The position numbers were made by a program, and so were the translations under genes. DNA of 64,000 nt from an uncultured Lachnospiraceae bacterium. Its GTDB lineage: Bacteria > Bacillota > Clostridia > Lachnospirales > Lachnospiraceae. The notes below the pieces were generated by a model, which ran no database searches, was not told where the DNA came from, and saw only the letters and a list, made by a program, of their open reading frames with translations. How positions within the stretch are numbered: position 1 is the first letter of the stretch; each line of letters starts with the position of its first letter. Where the stretch lies: assembly GCA_934351255.1 (NCBI GenBank), contig CAKRJH010000013.1, positions 1 through 64,000 on the forward strand, read 5' to 3'. This document shows, in pieces, positions 42,487 through 51,232 of the stretch.

Positions 42487-43134
42487 GTGCGCAGATATAT
42501 GGACATGGATCAGATTTCAGATGGCAGACGCTACCGCCGTCAGGATCTGGTGAAACTGGGATGCCAGGAGTGTGAGGGCTGCAGTGCATGCTGTCATCAG
42601 ATGGTGGAGATCCCGCTGGATCCCTGGGATCTTTACATGCTCTACACGCATCAGGATGAGACTATGCAGGAACTGTTCACGCAGAAACTTGCTTTGCAGG
42701 CGGTGGACGGCCTGGTTCTTCCGGTGCTTCGAATGGACGGTCCACGGGAGGCATGCCGGTTTCTGAATGATCAGGGAAGATGCAGCATTCATGCGTTCCG
42801 CCCGGGAATCTGCAGGCTGTTTCCGCTGGGACGGATCTACGAGGAGGACGGATTTTCGTATTTTCTGCAGGTAGATGAGTGCAGGAAGACGAACCGTACC
42901 AAAGTAAAGATCGAAAAATGGCTGGGAATCCCGAATCTGGCAGCATATGAGAAGTTTGTCGTGTCCTGGCATGAGGTGCTTGAAAATGTGAGGGCAAGCA
43001 GAGAGGATCTGGATGCAGATCTGTTTAAGATGGTCAATACTAGACTGCTACAGACTTTTTTGCTGACACCGTATCAACAGGAAGATTTTTATGAACAGTT
43101 TTCGGAAAGGCTGCACAGATGGCAGTCCATGTAA
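42487..43134 (+). CDS. YkgJ-family cysteine cluster protein
   Basis: The 215-residue protein has the cysteine cluster CQECEGCSACCHQMVEIPL (residues about 24-42) and later C-RFL, CSIHAFRPGICRLFPLG and DECRK, the pattern of the YkgJ/CxxCxxCC family that binds a zinc or Fe-S cofactor. Function is unknown; some members are linked to flagellar or RNA modifications. GTG 42487 is chosen because CAGGAGGAGAGG lies just upstream; ATG 42499 is the alternative. It is followed by a cation efflux gene after 21 bases. Confidence 0.8.
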   Translation: MRRYMDMDQISDGRRYRRQDLVKLGCQECEGCSACCHQMVEIPLDPWDLYMLYTHQDETMQELFTQKLALQAVDGLVLPVLRMDGPREACRFLNDQGRCSIHAFRPGICRLFPLGRIYEEDGFSYFLQVDECRKTNRTKVKIEKWLGIPNLAAYEKFVVSWHEVLENVRASREDLDADLFKMVNTRLLQTFLLTPYQQEDFYEQFSERLHRWQSM

Positions 43135-43155
43135 TCAAGAAAGGAATGAACCGAC

Positions 43156-44055
43156 ATGACACATAACATGGAGTTTGAGAAGACCGCAACCCGGGTGTCC
43201 ACCGTCAGCATCTGGGGCAATCTGATTTTGTCCCTCTTTAAGCTGCTGGCCGGGATTCTGGCACATTCCGGGGCGATGATCAGTGATGCGATTCATTCTG
43301 CGTCCGATGTGTTCAGCAGCATTATCGTGATCATCGGGGTGCGTCTGTCGGCCAGAGAGTCCGATGAGGGGCATCCTTATGGGCATGAGAGACTGGAGTG
43401 TGTGGCTGCTGTGGTTCTTTCGACAGTGCTGCTCATTACCGGTCTCGGGATTGGTCTGTCTGCCGTGGAACATATCATAGAATATGCCAGAAAGGGAGCC
43501 GGCACATTGCAGATCCCGGGGATACTCGCACTGGTGGCTGCTGTGATCTCCATTGTCACCAAGGAGGCTATGTACTGGTATACCAGATATTATGCCAGAT
43601 GCATTGATTCCTCGGCGCTGATGGCGGATGCCTGGCACCACAGGTCAGATGCTCTGTCTTCCGTGGGAGCTCTGGTGGGTGTGGCCGGTGCGCGGATGGG
43701 CGTGGCTATTCTCGATCCGATCGCCAGTCTGGTGATCTGTCTGTTTATTATCAAGGCTGTCTATGATATTTTCACGGATGCCATGGATAAGATGGTGGAT
43801 CACAGTTGTGACCAGCAGATCTGTCAGGCAATGGAAGAGTGTATCCTGAAACAGGAGGGCGTGCTGTGTATCGATCTGTTGCAGACCCGTATTTTTGGCA
43901 ATAAGATCTATGTGGATCTGGAGATCGGTGCTGACGGGGACCGGACGCTGTGGGAGGCTCATGGTGTGGCGGAAAACGTACACAATGCTATCGAGCAGCA
44001 GTTCCCGAAGGTCAAACATATTATGGTGCATGTCAATCCGGTCAGGAAACTGTGA
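43156..44055 (+). CDS. Cation diffusion facilitator (CDF) transporter
   Basis: The 299-residue protein has six membrane segments and the metal site pairs SDAIHSASDVFSS (segment II) and ADAWHHRSDALSS (segment V), with the C-terminal cytoplasmic domain (HIMVHVNP). CDF proteins export Zn, Fe, Mn, Co or Ni by proton exchange. It lies directly upstream of the nickel-cofactor genes, so nickel or cobalt export to balance NikMNQO is plausible, but residues alone cannot prove it. Segment II has Asp/His/Asp as ligands. Confidence 0.9.
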   Translation: MTHNMEFEKTATRVSTVSIWGNLILSLFKLLAGILAHSGAMISDAIHSASDVFSSIIVIIGVRLSARESDEGHPYGHERLECVAAVVLSTVLLITGLGIGLSAVEHIIEYARKGAGTLQIPGILALVAAVISIVTKEAMYWYTRYYARCIDSSALMADAWHHRSDALSSVGALVGVAGARMGVAILDPIASLVICLFIIKAVYDIFTDAMDKMVDHSCDQQICQAMEECILKQEGVLCIDLLQTRIFGNKIYVDLEIGADGDRTLWEAHGVAENVHNAIEQQFPKVKHIMVHVNPVRKL

Positions 44056-44095
44056 CTCGGGGAATGCGACAATGATCGGACAGGAGGAAAATAGT

Positions 44096-44161
44096 GTGAA
44101 AAATACTGTCGGTACAGTATTTTTACACACGGCTATTTGTGCCGCAGACGTCACAAAATAG
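44096..44161 (+). CDS. Possible 21-residue leader peptide inside the structured repeat
   Basis: GTG at 44096 follows GGAGGAAAATA and opens a frame KNTVGTVFLHTAICAADVTK ending in TAG (44159-44161). The same SD-GTG-AAA-AAT start occurs in repeat copy 1 at 12341, but there the frame stays open. The arrangement resembles a leader peptide ahead of larB. It may also be incidental. Confidence 0.3.
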   Translation: MKNTVGTVFLHTAICAADVTK

Positions 44162-44232
44162 CCCTGATCGCAGAGCAAAATCTGATATTTTGCTCGCGAT
44201 TCCTTCGACGCAAAGCGTCTGCGGAATGGAGA
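44096..44232 (+). repeat. Structured dispersed repeat, copy 2 (four hairpins), upstream of larB
   Basis: This is the second copy of the element at 12341-12474. Hairpins: AAAAATACTGT with ACAGTATTTTT; GGCTATTTGTG with CACAAAATAGCC; TCGC-GAGCAAAAT with ATTTTGCTC-GCGA; ATTCC-GACGC with GCGTC-GGAAT. Bases that differ from copy 1 keep pairing: the second stem has A-T where copy 1 has C-G, and the first stem is three pairs longer. It ends at GGAATGGAG, the larB ribosome site. TAGTGTGAAA occurs at both borders (44092 and 44234), like a target-site duplication. Confidence 0.85.
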
Positions 44233-44237
44233 GTAGT

Positions 44238-45005
44238 GTGAAAGTCAGGGAGATGCTGGTTCGTCTGCAGCAGGGAGAACTTTCTGTGGAGGACGTGGAG
44301 AAACAACTGAAAAAACAGCCTTTTGAGGATCTTGCATTTGCCAAACTGGATGGACACCGAAGGATCAGGCAGGGCTTTCCGGAGGTAGTATTCTGCCAGG
44401 GCAAGCCCGATGAGTATCTGGTGTCCATCTACCGGAATATCCTGCAGCAGGAGGGTGAGGTCTTGGGAACCAGAGCGACCCAGGCACAGTATGAGCTGGT
44501 GAGGCAGGCTATTCCACAGATCCAGTATGATCCGGTATCCCGGATTCTGAAATATCAGAAGGAGACACCGGGGAAGCAGGGGCTGGTTGTGGTATGTACG
44601 GCCGGCACGGCAGATATTGCAGTGGGAGAGGAGGCGGCCCAGACGGCAGAGTTTTTTGGAAGCCATGTGGAGCGCATGTATGATGTGGGGGTCAGCGGCC
44701 TGCACCGGTTGTTGTCCGGCATGGAACTGCTCCAGAGTGCCAACTGCATTGTGGCGGTAGCCGGTATGGAGGGGGCGCTGGCCAGTGTGATCGGCGGATT
44801 GGTGGCCAATCCTGTGATCGCCGTGCCGACTTCTGTGGGCTATGGTGCCAATCTGCAGGGGGTATCGGCATTGCTGACGATGATCAACAGTTGTGCCAAT
44901 GGCATTGCAACGGTCAATATAGATAATGGATATGGTGCGGGATATCTGGCAACGCAGATCAACCGACTGGCCTGTGGACATACGGGGGAGGCTGCACATG
45001 AGTAG
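44238..45005 (+). CDS. larB: LarB, pyridinium-3,5-biscarboxylic acid mononucleotide synthase
   Basis: The 255-residue protein has a PurE-like carboxylase domain in its C-terminal half (CTAGTADIAVGEEAAQTAEF, YDVGVSGLHRLL, GMEGALASVIGGL, PTSVGYGA). LarB carboxylates and hydrolyses nicotinic acid adenine dinucleotide, the first step of nickel-pincer cofactor synthesis. GTG 44238 is chosen after ATGGAGAG, which is the end of the structured repeat; ATG 44226 lies in the last hairpin. A frame extends back to 44139 through the repeat but is not coding. larC overlaps its end by eight bases. Confidence 0.93.
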   Translation: MKVREMLVRLQQGELSVEDVEKQLKKQPFEDLAFAKLDGHRRIRQGFPEVVFCQGKPDEYLVSIYRNILQQEGEVLGTRATQAQYELVRQAIPQIQYDPVSRILKYQKETPGKQGLVVVCTAGTADIAVGEEAAQTAEFFGSHVERMYDVGVSGLHRLLSGMELLQSANCIVAVAGMEGALASVIGGLVANPVIAVPTSVGYGANLQGVSALLTMINSCANGIATVNIDNGYGAGYLATQINRLACGHTGEAAHE

Positions 45006-46314
45006 AATACTGAGTTTTGACTGCTTCGCCGGGATCAGCGGAGATATGATAGTGGCAGCACTGCTGGATCTGGGGGCAGATGAGAAAAAACTCCGGGAGG
45101 GGATTTACAGCCTGCCACTGTCGGGGTATCATATCGACGTGAGCCGGGTGACAAAGGCGGCGCTGGACTGCTGTGATTTTGCGGTGGTTCTCGGGCAGGA
45201 CAATCACGACCATGATATGGAGTACCTTCATGGTGAGCCCCATCATGAGGAGACATCGAGCCACGGGCATACCCACAGAGGCATGCGTGAGATACGTGAG
45301 ATCATTGGAGCGGGAAACGTGACCGACGGAGCCAGGGCACTTGCGCTTCGCATCTTTGAGATCCTGGCGCAGGCGGAGGCGCGCGCACATGGAACCGGCG
45401 TAGACCAGGTGCATTTTCATGAGGTGGGTGCGGTGGATTCCATCGTGGATATTGTGGCGGCAGCCATCTGCCTGGATGATCTGCATATCGACCGTGTGGT
45501 GATCCCATATCTGGCAGAGGGAAGCGGTACGGTGCGCTGTCAGCATGGCGTGCTTCCGATACCGGTGCCTGCGGTGGCGGGGATCGTATCGACGTATGAT
45601 CTGCCGCTTAAGATGACAGAGATCCGGGGAGAACTGGTGACGCCGACCGGGGCGGCCATTGCGGCGGCGCTGGAGCCGGCCAGGAACATGCCTGAGGATG
45701 TCAGATTGCTCGCCTGTGGATATGGAGCGGGCAAACGGACTTATGAGCGGCCGAGTATCCTGCGAGCCATGCTCTGGGAACAGTGTGATCCCGGTCAGAG
45801 CACAGAGGAAGCACAGGGCATTGCCGGCAAGGAGTCGAACCGGTCCGTGGAGAGTATCGGAGAGACTTTGGAAACCTGGGAGCAGGACAGGGTCTGGAAA
45901 CTGGAGGCCAATATCGACGACATGACGGGAGAACATCTCGGACTGGTCGTGGAACGTCTGATGGATTCCGGAGCGAGAGACGTATATTACACGCCGATCT
46001 ATATGAAAAAGAACCGGCCGGCATATCTTCTGGGGGTACTTGCCGATGAGGAGACTCTTCCGCGGATCGAAGAACTGATCTTTGAGGAGACCACCACGAT
46101 CGGGATCAGGCGTTGTCTGATGCAGAGGAGCATTCTGGCCAGGAAACAGGCCGTAGTCTGTACACCGTGGGGAGAGGCACGTGTGAAACTGTGCGAAACC
46201 GCTCATTCCAGAAAATGCTATCCGGAATATGAGAGCGTGAAAGAATTGTCCCAAAAAGCGGACATGTCATACCGGGAAATGTACATGGAGATCGTTTCGC
46301 GGTATCAGGGATAA
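44998..46314 (+). CDS. larC: LarC, nickel insertion protein for the pincer cofactor
   Basis: The 438-residue protein inserts nickel into the bis-thiocarboxylate precursor in a CTP-dependent reaction. FDCFAGISGDMIVAALLD opens the protein. A His-rich, likely nickel-gathering loop (about residues 66-85: DNHDHDMEYLHGEPHHEETSSHGH, given here as two overlapping pieces DNHDHDMEYLHG and HHEETSSHGH) follows. VNIDDMTGEHLGLV-like sequence (EANIDDMTGEHLGL) starts the C-terminal LarC2 part. In Lactobacillus plantarum larC is split by a programmed frameshift; here it is one continuous frame. ATG 44998 overlaps larB; GGGGGAGG is the ribosome site. Confidence 0.94.
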   Translation: MSRILSFDCFAGISGDMIVAALLDLGADEKKLREGIYSLPLSGYHIDVSRVTKAALDCCDFAVVLGQDNHDHDMEYLHGEPHHEETSSHGHTHRGMREIREIIGAGNVTDGARALALRIFEILAQAEARAHGTGVDQVHFHEVGAVDSIVDIVAAAICLDDLHIDRVVIPYLAEGSGTVRCQHGVLPIPVPAVAGIVSTYDLPLKMTEIRGELVTPTGAAIAAALEPARNMPEDVRLLACGYGAGKRTYERPSILRAMLWEQCDPGQSTEEAQGIAGKESNRSVESIGETLETWEQDRVWKLEANIDDMTGEHLGLVVERLMDSGARDVYYTPIYMKKNRPAYLLGVLADEETLPRIEELIFEETTTIGIRRCLMQRSILARKQAVVCTPWGEARVKLCETAHSRKCYPEYESVKELSQKADMSYREMYMEIVSRYQG

Positions 46315-46362
46315 CCGACAGAGCCAGGCAGCATTATAATAACTACAGAGGAGGACGACATT

Positions 46363-47358
46363 ATGCATATGGCAGACGCATTATTATCAGCAGGAGTGGC
46401 AGGCACCATGTATGCCTGCTCCGGAGCAGTGACCGCTTACAGTGTGAAAAAGGTACGGCGGCTTGACGAGGTACAGACGGTTCCTGTGATGGGAGTGATG
46501 GGAGCCTTTGTGTTCGCAGCGCAGATGATCAATTTCACAATTCCCGGGACGGGATCTTCCGGGCATCTATGTGGAGGCATGCTGCTTTCCGCTATTCTGG
46601 GACCGGAGGCGGGATTTCTAACAATGATCGGTGTGCTGCTGATCCAATGTCTTCTGTTTGCCGACGGCGGACTTCTTGCCCTGGGAGCCAATATCTGGAA
46701 TATGGCATTCTTTGGATGTTTTCTGGGCGGAGCGGTGATCTGGAGACTTTTCATGAGACATGGGATGAGCCGTGCGAAGATCGTGGCTGCTTCTGTACTG
46801 GGAAGTGTGGTCAGTCTGGAACTTGGGGCCTTGTGTGTCTGTCTGGAGACGTTGGCTTCCGGTGTGACGAAACTGCCATTTCAGGTGTTTCTGGCGGCGA
46901 TGATGCCGATCCATCTGGCGATCGGACTGGTTGAGGGACTGATCACATCCGGAGTGCTTCTGTTTATCTATCAAGCCAGACCACAGCTTCTGGCAGGATA
47001 TGAGCAGAAGGATGGACAGGGGATGAACTGGAAGGGAGTCCTGGGAATCCTGACTGCGGCAGCTGCAGTGACAGCCGGGCTGTTATCTCTGGCGGCGTCC
47101 TCTCTCCCGGACGGACTGGAATGGTCTATGCAGCAGGTGGCCGGCACGACAGAACTGACGGCCAGAGGCTGGGTGTATGATATGGCCGCGAAGATACAGA
47201 ATCTAACGTCATTTTTGCCGGATTACCAGTGGCAGGGCCACGGTGAGGCGGCCGGAACGTCATTGGCCGGTCTGCTCGGAGCGGCGGCAGCGGTAGTGCT
47301 CTGCGCAGGGATCTGTCAGACAATCAAGGTATTAAAGAAGAAAAAACATCATGGATAA
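46363..47358 (+). CDS. nikMN: NikMN-type nickel substrate-binding component of an ECF transporter
   Basis: The 331-residue membrane protein begins MHMADALLSAGVAGTM. The N-terminal Met-His motif coordinates nickel in the CbiM/NikM family. Seven or so membrane segments are followed by a C-terminal NikN-like part with an extracellular loop (SLPDGLEWSMQQ) and a final membrane segment, so NikM and NikN are fused. CbiM for cobalt starts similarly, but the lar context argues for nickel. GGAGGACG precedes the ATG. nikQ starts within its last codons. Confidence 0.92.
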   Translation: MHMADALLSAGVAGTMYACSGAVTAYSVKKVRRLDEVQTVPVMGVMGAFVFAAQMINFTIPGTGSSGHLCGGMLLSAILGPEAGFLTMIGVLLIQCLLFADGGLLALGANIWNMAFFGCFLGGAVIWRLFMRHGMSRAKIVAASVLGSVVSLELGALCVCLETLASGVTKLPFQVFLAAMMPIHLAIGLVEGLITSGVLLFIYQARPQLLAGYEQKDGQGMNWKGVLGILTAAAAVTAGLLSLAASSLPDGLEWSMQQVAGTTELTARGWVYDMAAKIQNLTSFLPDYQWQGHGEAAGTSLAGLLGAAAAVVLCAGICQTIKVLKKKKHHG

Positions 47359-48094
47359 ATTTCAAACAGGAGAACACCAGATCCGGCAGATAGACCGGTA
47401 TCATATGGAAAAGAAGCCGGGCGCAGGGATTCATCCTGCCGCCCGGCTGTTTGTGGTGGTGGTGTTTCTGATCTGTGTTATGTCCTGCCCGGCGGGCAGA
47501 CTGGATATTTTGTGTGGACTCGCCGTGTTTCCGGTAGTGACTGCGCTGTGGGAAGAAATCTCACTGTGGCAGGCCATCTGTCATTTCCGGGTGGTTCTTG
47601 TGTTTCTGGTCTTCGTGGGATTGTTTAATCCCTGGCAGGCGATGATCGGCATTCTGGTCAAGGGAATCTGGGCGGTATGTGCGACCTGGCTTTTGATGTC
47701 TATGCTTGGGATTCGGGGGATCTGTGCCGCCATGCGCTGGTTCCACCTGCCATCCATCCTGGTGACAACGGTGGGATTGATCTACCGGTACAGTACGCTC
47801 TGGATGCGTGAAATGCAGCAGATGAGCCAGGCGTATGCATTGCGTGCTCCGGGGAAGAGAGGCATTGCATTCCGGCACTGGGGGAGTTTTCTGGGACTAT
47901 TGCTGCTTCGTAGTGTCGATCGATCCAGAGAGGTGTATCAGGCCATGCTGTTGCGAGGGTATGATCCCGAACATCAGATGGACATCCCGGCGGAAAAGCC
48001 GGAGGGTATACGGAGCCTTGCCTACGTGGCCATATGGAGTGTCGTGCTTCTGGCGGTGCGTATCCTGTTTTTGCATGCAGCCTGGGTGGGATAA
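47351..48094 (+). CDS. nikQ: NikQ/CbiQ-type ECF transmembrane component
   Basis: The 247-residue protein (about five membrane segments) has the coupling helices typical of EcfT proteins: AYALRAPGKRGIAFRHWGSF, then LLLRSVDRSREVYQAMLLRGYD, the Arg-containing motif that grips the ATPase. It transmits ATP hydrolysis from NikO to NikMN. It overlaps nikMN by eight bases. A 90-base gap with no clear gene separates it from nikO. Confidence 0.92.
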   Translation: MDKFQTGEHQIRQIDRYHMEKKPGAGIHPAARLFVVVVFLICVMSCPAGRLDILCGLAVFPVVTALWEEISLWQAICHFRVVLVFLVFVGLFNPWQAMIGILVKGIWAVCATWLLMSMLGIRGICAAMRWFHLPSILVTTVGLIYRYSTLWMREMQQMSQAYALRAPGKRGIAFRHWGSFLGLLLLRSVDRSREVYQAMLLRGYDPEHQMDIPAEKPEGIRSLAYVAIWSVVLLAVRILFLHAAWVG

Positions 48095-48183
48095 GCGATG
48101 AGACCGGGGCGGCAGAGTAGTATTCATTTACCGGAGAGGGGATACAGTCCCCGGTTCACAGGATTGGAGAGGAGTGGTTCGAT

Positions 48184-48915
48184 ATGGAGAATGCGTTGAT
48201 CGAAGCGAAGGAGCTGACATTTTCCTATGGAGAGGTTCCGGCGCTGGAACAGATCAGCTTTGAGGTCCGGGCTGGGGAATGCATTGGACTGGTCGGTGCC
48301 AATGGTGCCGGCAAATCAACTTTATTAAAACTGATGGTGGGACTGCTGGAAGGATACGAGGGAACTCTGTCGGTGGGTGGAATTCCTGTGATCAGGAAGA
48401 ATTATCCGCAGATCCGCCGCCTGGCGGGATATCTTTTTCAGGATTCGAGACACCAGCTTTTTTCACAGACCGTCTATGAGGATGTGGCGTTTGGCCCTGT
48501 GAATTATGGATATTCGCCGGAGGAAGTGCGCGAACGCGTGGAACATGCCATGAAGATGGTTCATATCGAGGATCTTGGAGAACGCCCGGTCTATCAGATG
48601 TCCGGAGGTCAGACCAAACTGGCAGCTCTGGCGACCCTGCTTGCCATGGAGCCGGAACTGGTACTGTTTGATGAGCCGTCAGCGGCACTCGACCCCAAGA
48701 ATCGCAGGGGATTGATGGAGATCATCCGCCAGATGCCGGCGACGAGACTGATCGCATCCCACGATCTGGATTTTATCTACGATACCTGTCAGCGGGTGAT
48801 CCTGCTGTATCAGGGCAGGATTGTCGGGCAGGGAAGTGTGCAGGAGATCCTGACAGACGAAAAGAAACTCCAGACCTATGATCTGGAGCTTCCGCTGCGT
48901 TTCAGTAATAAATAG
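48184..48915 (+). CDS. nikO: NikO/CbiO-type ATPase of the nickel ECF transporter
   Basis: The 243-residue ABC ATPase has Walker A GANGAGKST, the Q-loop FQDSRHQLFSQTV, signature MSGGQTKLAALA, Walker B LVLFDEPSAALDP and the switch His in IASHDLDFIYDTC. It energises nickel uptake through NikQ and NikMN. GGAGAGGAG precedes the ATG. The gene is the last of larB-larC-nikMN-nikQ-nikO and faces a convergent esterase gene 33 bases away. Confidence 0.94.
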   Translation: MENALIEAKELTFSYGEVPALEQISFEVRAGECIGLVGANGAGKSTLLKLMVGLLEGYEGTLSVGGIPVIRKNYPQIRRLAGYLFQDSRHQLFSQTVYEDVAFGPVNYGYSPEEVRERVEHAMKMVHIEDLGERPVYQMSGGQTKLAALATLLAMEPELVLFDEPSAALDPKNRRGLMEIIRQMPATRLIASHDLDFIYDTCQRVILLYQGRIVGQGSVQEILTDEKKLQTYDLELPLRFSNK

Positions 48916-48948
48916 CATTCCGTGGGATATCATCGGATGATGTATGGT

Positions 48949-50025
48949 CTAAGACCAGTGCATCAGATCTTTGGCCCTGGCAGTGATCAGCCGGGCCATT
49001 TTTTCGTGGGAGGACGGTGATGGATGCCAGAATGTGCCCAGACCGTCATGTTCTTCATCCTGACATGGGATATGGAGATAGTCGATCTCCACCTCCGGAG
49101 CCAGTGCTTTGACGGTGGAAGGAATCCGCTCGACAGCAGGACAAAGATGTTGGTCCATAATGCCAAGCGTGCATAAAAACCTGGCCTGTGGGTATTGTCT
49201 GTGGATGCGCAGGACGAACTGCGTATAGGCATCGACAAAGGCCTGATGGCGGTCAGCGTGATCCGTGCAGTAACTGGCGTCATTGGTGCCAAGGAAAATG
49301 ATCACAAGATCCGGGACGAACGTATCGAAATCCCAGCGCTGCCAGTCAGTCTGTTCTTCGTGGAAATACTGTTTTGAGAGGCCGGCGTCGGCATATTCAT
49401 ACAGCATCGGGATAAGCCAGGAGTCATCGATGGGATTGGTGTCAACACTGACATAGGAAGTGATCACTCCCTTGCCGTTCCAGGCCACGATCTCATAGTC
49501 GGCATCCAGTGCGCGTGCGGTGAGATAAGAATAGGCACAGGTGACATCCTCGACGTCCGTGCGGTGTACCTCGTCGGTCACGGAGCCGTTGACACCGTAT
49601 CCGCAGGTGATAGAATCACCGATGATCTGGATGCGCCGTTCTCTGACAGCAGGGGGATCCAGAAGGTCGTCGGTATCAATGGTGATGGCGCCGATGCCGC
49701 AGGACGCGTACTCCGGCTCGGTCAGTTTCATGATCGTCAGAGTGACGGTGCGGATCTGTTCGCTCTCATAGATCACAATGTCCATGGAGGCCTGTGTCAG
49801 ACAGATGCGTCTGGATGGAACCGGTTCGTCGTCCACGAAAATTCCGACAAAGGCATTCTGGCCTTCCTCAAAGTTCTGTGGATCCGAAACAAAGTGAACG
49901 GATGCCTTTTTTCCTGTAAATGTAAATGCAATGTGTGATGCGGAATAACTCAGATAGCGCACCTGATCGCGGTACAGATTTCTTCCGGAAATCTTTACCT
50001 TATCGTTTGTGGCAAAAAATTGCAT
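48949..50025 (-). CDS. SGNH-hydrolase with N-terminal beta-sandwich (CE2-like acetylesterase)
   Basis: The 358-residue protein has an N-terminal jelly-roll region (about 1-125) and a C-terminal SGNH domain. GDSITCGYG (block I Ser), NGKGV (block II), GTNDASY (block III) and FWHPSPSSHEKMA (block V His) are all present. This is the arrangement of family CE2 esterases that remove acetyl groups from plant polysaccharides. Lack of a signal peptide suggests a cytoplasmic role on imported acetylated oligosaccharides. It is divergent from the por operon. Confidence 0.85.
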   Translation of the reverse strand: MQFFATNDKVKISGRNLYRDQVRYLSYSASHIAFTFTGKKASVHFVSDPQNFEEGQNAFVGIFVDDEPVPSRRICLTQASMDIVIYESEQIRTVTLTIMKLTEPEYASCGIGAITIDTDDLLDPPAVRERRIQIIGDSITCGYGVNGSVTDEVHRTDVEDVTCAYSYLTARALDADYEIVAWNGKGVITSYVSVDTNPIDDSWLIPMLYEYADAGLSKQYFHEEQTDWQRWDFDTFVPDLVIIFLGTNDASYCTDHADRHQAFVDAYTQFVLRIHRQYPQARFLCTLGIMDQHLCPAVERIPSTVKALAPEVEIDYLHIPCQDEEHDGLGTFWHPSPSSHEKMARLITARAKDLMHWS

Positions 50026-50210
50026 AAAGTGTCCTCTCTTCCCTGGGTAGTCATTTTCTCCATTCTAGCATGATGAAAACCAATAATCAATTTGAGAATA
50101 CCGAAGGAAACAAATACAGAATTTTGTTTCATTTTTGACCGTAAATATGGAAGATTGTTATATGGTGAATGAAATTCATCTATAAAGTGAAGAAATATTT
50201 TCATTTTCTC

Positions 50211-50238
50211 TTTACATTTGAAGCCAGTGTTTTATAAT
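50211..50238 (+). promoter_or_regulatory. Promoter of the porCDAB operon
   Basis: TTTACA (50211-50216) and a perfect TATAAT (50233-50238) are 16 bases apart. The transcript would have a leader of about 75 bases before porC. Confidence 0.78.
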
Positions 50239-50318
50239 AGGTAGTGCTGACTTAAGAAAATTTATCAATTTATCAAGTGATACAAGACAAGCAATACGAG
50301 AAAGGCATGGTTATTATC

Positions 50319-50900
50319 ATGAAGAATGGTATCGAAATTAGATGGCACGGTCGCGGAGGCCAGGGTGCGAAGACGGCTGCTCTGCTTCTGGCGGATGTAG
50401 CATTCAAGACAGGACAGAATGTCCAGGGATTTCCGGAGTATGGTCCGGAGCGTATGGGCGCACCGATCACGGCATACAACCGTATCAGCAAGGATCCGAT
50501 CCGGGTACATTCCAATATCTATTATCCGGATCTGGTGGTTGTGGTGGATGAGACGCTCCTGCATGCAGTGCACGTGACGGACGGACTCAAACCGGACGGG
50601 GCTATTATCATAAATACAGCGAAGAGCGCAGAGGAAGTCAGACCTTTGCTGAAAGGATTTGGGGGACGTGTCTTTACAGTGGATGGCCGCCATATTTCCA
50701 TGGAGACTCTGGGAAAGAACTTCCCGAACAGCCCGATGCTTGCGGCTGCCGTGGCGGTCAGTGAGATTATGCCAAGAGATACATTCATCCGGGAGATGCG
50801 CGTATCTTACCAGCACAAGTTTGCCAAGAAGCCGGAGGTGATCGACGGCAATATGCGTGCGCTGGAGATGGCATTTGACGAGGTTGAGAAGATGAAATAG
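50319..50900 (+). CDS. porC: 2-oxoacid:ferredoxin oxidoreductase gamma subunit
   Basis: The 193-residue subunit has IRWHGRGGQGAKTAALLLAD at its start and GFPEYGPERMGAPITAYNR, hallmarks of the gamma domain of pyruvate or 2-oxoisovalerate ferredoxin oxidoreductases. It interacts with the coenzyme A-binding face of the complex. ATG 50319 is chosen as the family start; ATGs at 50277 and 50307 are in frame but extend it past the usual length. It leads porC-porD-porA-porB, the usual gene order. Confidence 0.93.
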   Translation: MKNGIEIRWHGRGGQGAKTAALLLADVAFKTGQNVQGFPEYGPERMGAPITAYNRISKDPIRVHSNIYYPDLVVVVDETLLHAVHVTDGLKPDGAIIINTAKSAEEVRPLLKGFGGRVFTVDGRHISMETLGKNFPNSPMLAAAVAVSEIMPRDTFIREMRVSYQHKFAKKPEVIDGNMRALEMAFDEVEKMK

Positions 50901-50926
50901 TACATCAGAAAGGTTTGGTTTTTAGT

Positions 50927-51232
50927 ATGAGGACAGATATTACGAAGATTAATGAAACGACACCTCATCAGGATCTCACTGAGGGCCTGATGATGTTTGC
51001 CGGTGGTACATCCAAACAGTTTAACACAGGGGAGTGGAGAACCAATACACCGGTCTTTCATGCCGATCTGTGCAAGCAGTGTCTGCTCTGTGCTCCGGTC
51101 TGCCCGGATGGCAGCATCCCGGTAGAGGGTGGCAGGAGACTGGATTTTGATTTTGATCATTGCAAGGGCTGCGGCATTTGTGCCGAGGTTTGCCCATTTC
51201 AGGCGATTGAGATGAAGGAGGGAAATTTCTAA
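50927..51232 (+). CDS. porD: 2-oxoacid:ferredoxin oxidoreductase delta (ferredoxin) subunit
   Basis: The 101-residue protein has two 4Fe-4S motifs, CKQCLLCAPVCPDGS and CKGCGICAEVCPFQA, typical of the delta subunit that moves electrons from TPP-bound substrate to ferredoxin. The N-terminal 45 residues are the usual arm that contacts the other subunits. ATG 50927 is used; a TTG four codons upstream sits too close to its ribosome site. Its stop overlaps the porA start (TAATG). Confidence 0.94.
   Translation: MRTDITKINETTPHQDLTEGLMMFAGGTSKQFNTGEWRTNTPVFHADLCKQCLLCAPVCPDGSIPVEGGRRLDFDFDHCKGCGICAEVCPFQAIEMKEGNF

Noticed and set aside
44139..44237. Upstream extension of larB through the structured repeat
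   Set aside because: Same reason; the family start and ribosome site are at 44238.
44959..46254. 431-residue frame on the minus strand opposite larC
   Set aside because: It lies entirely opposite larC, has no ribosome site and no recognisable domain; larC on the plus strand is well supported.
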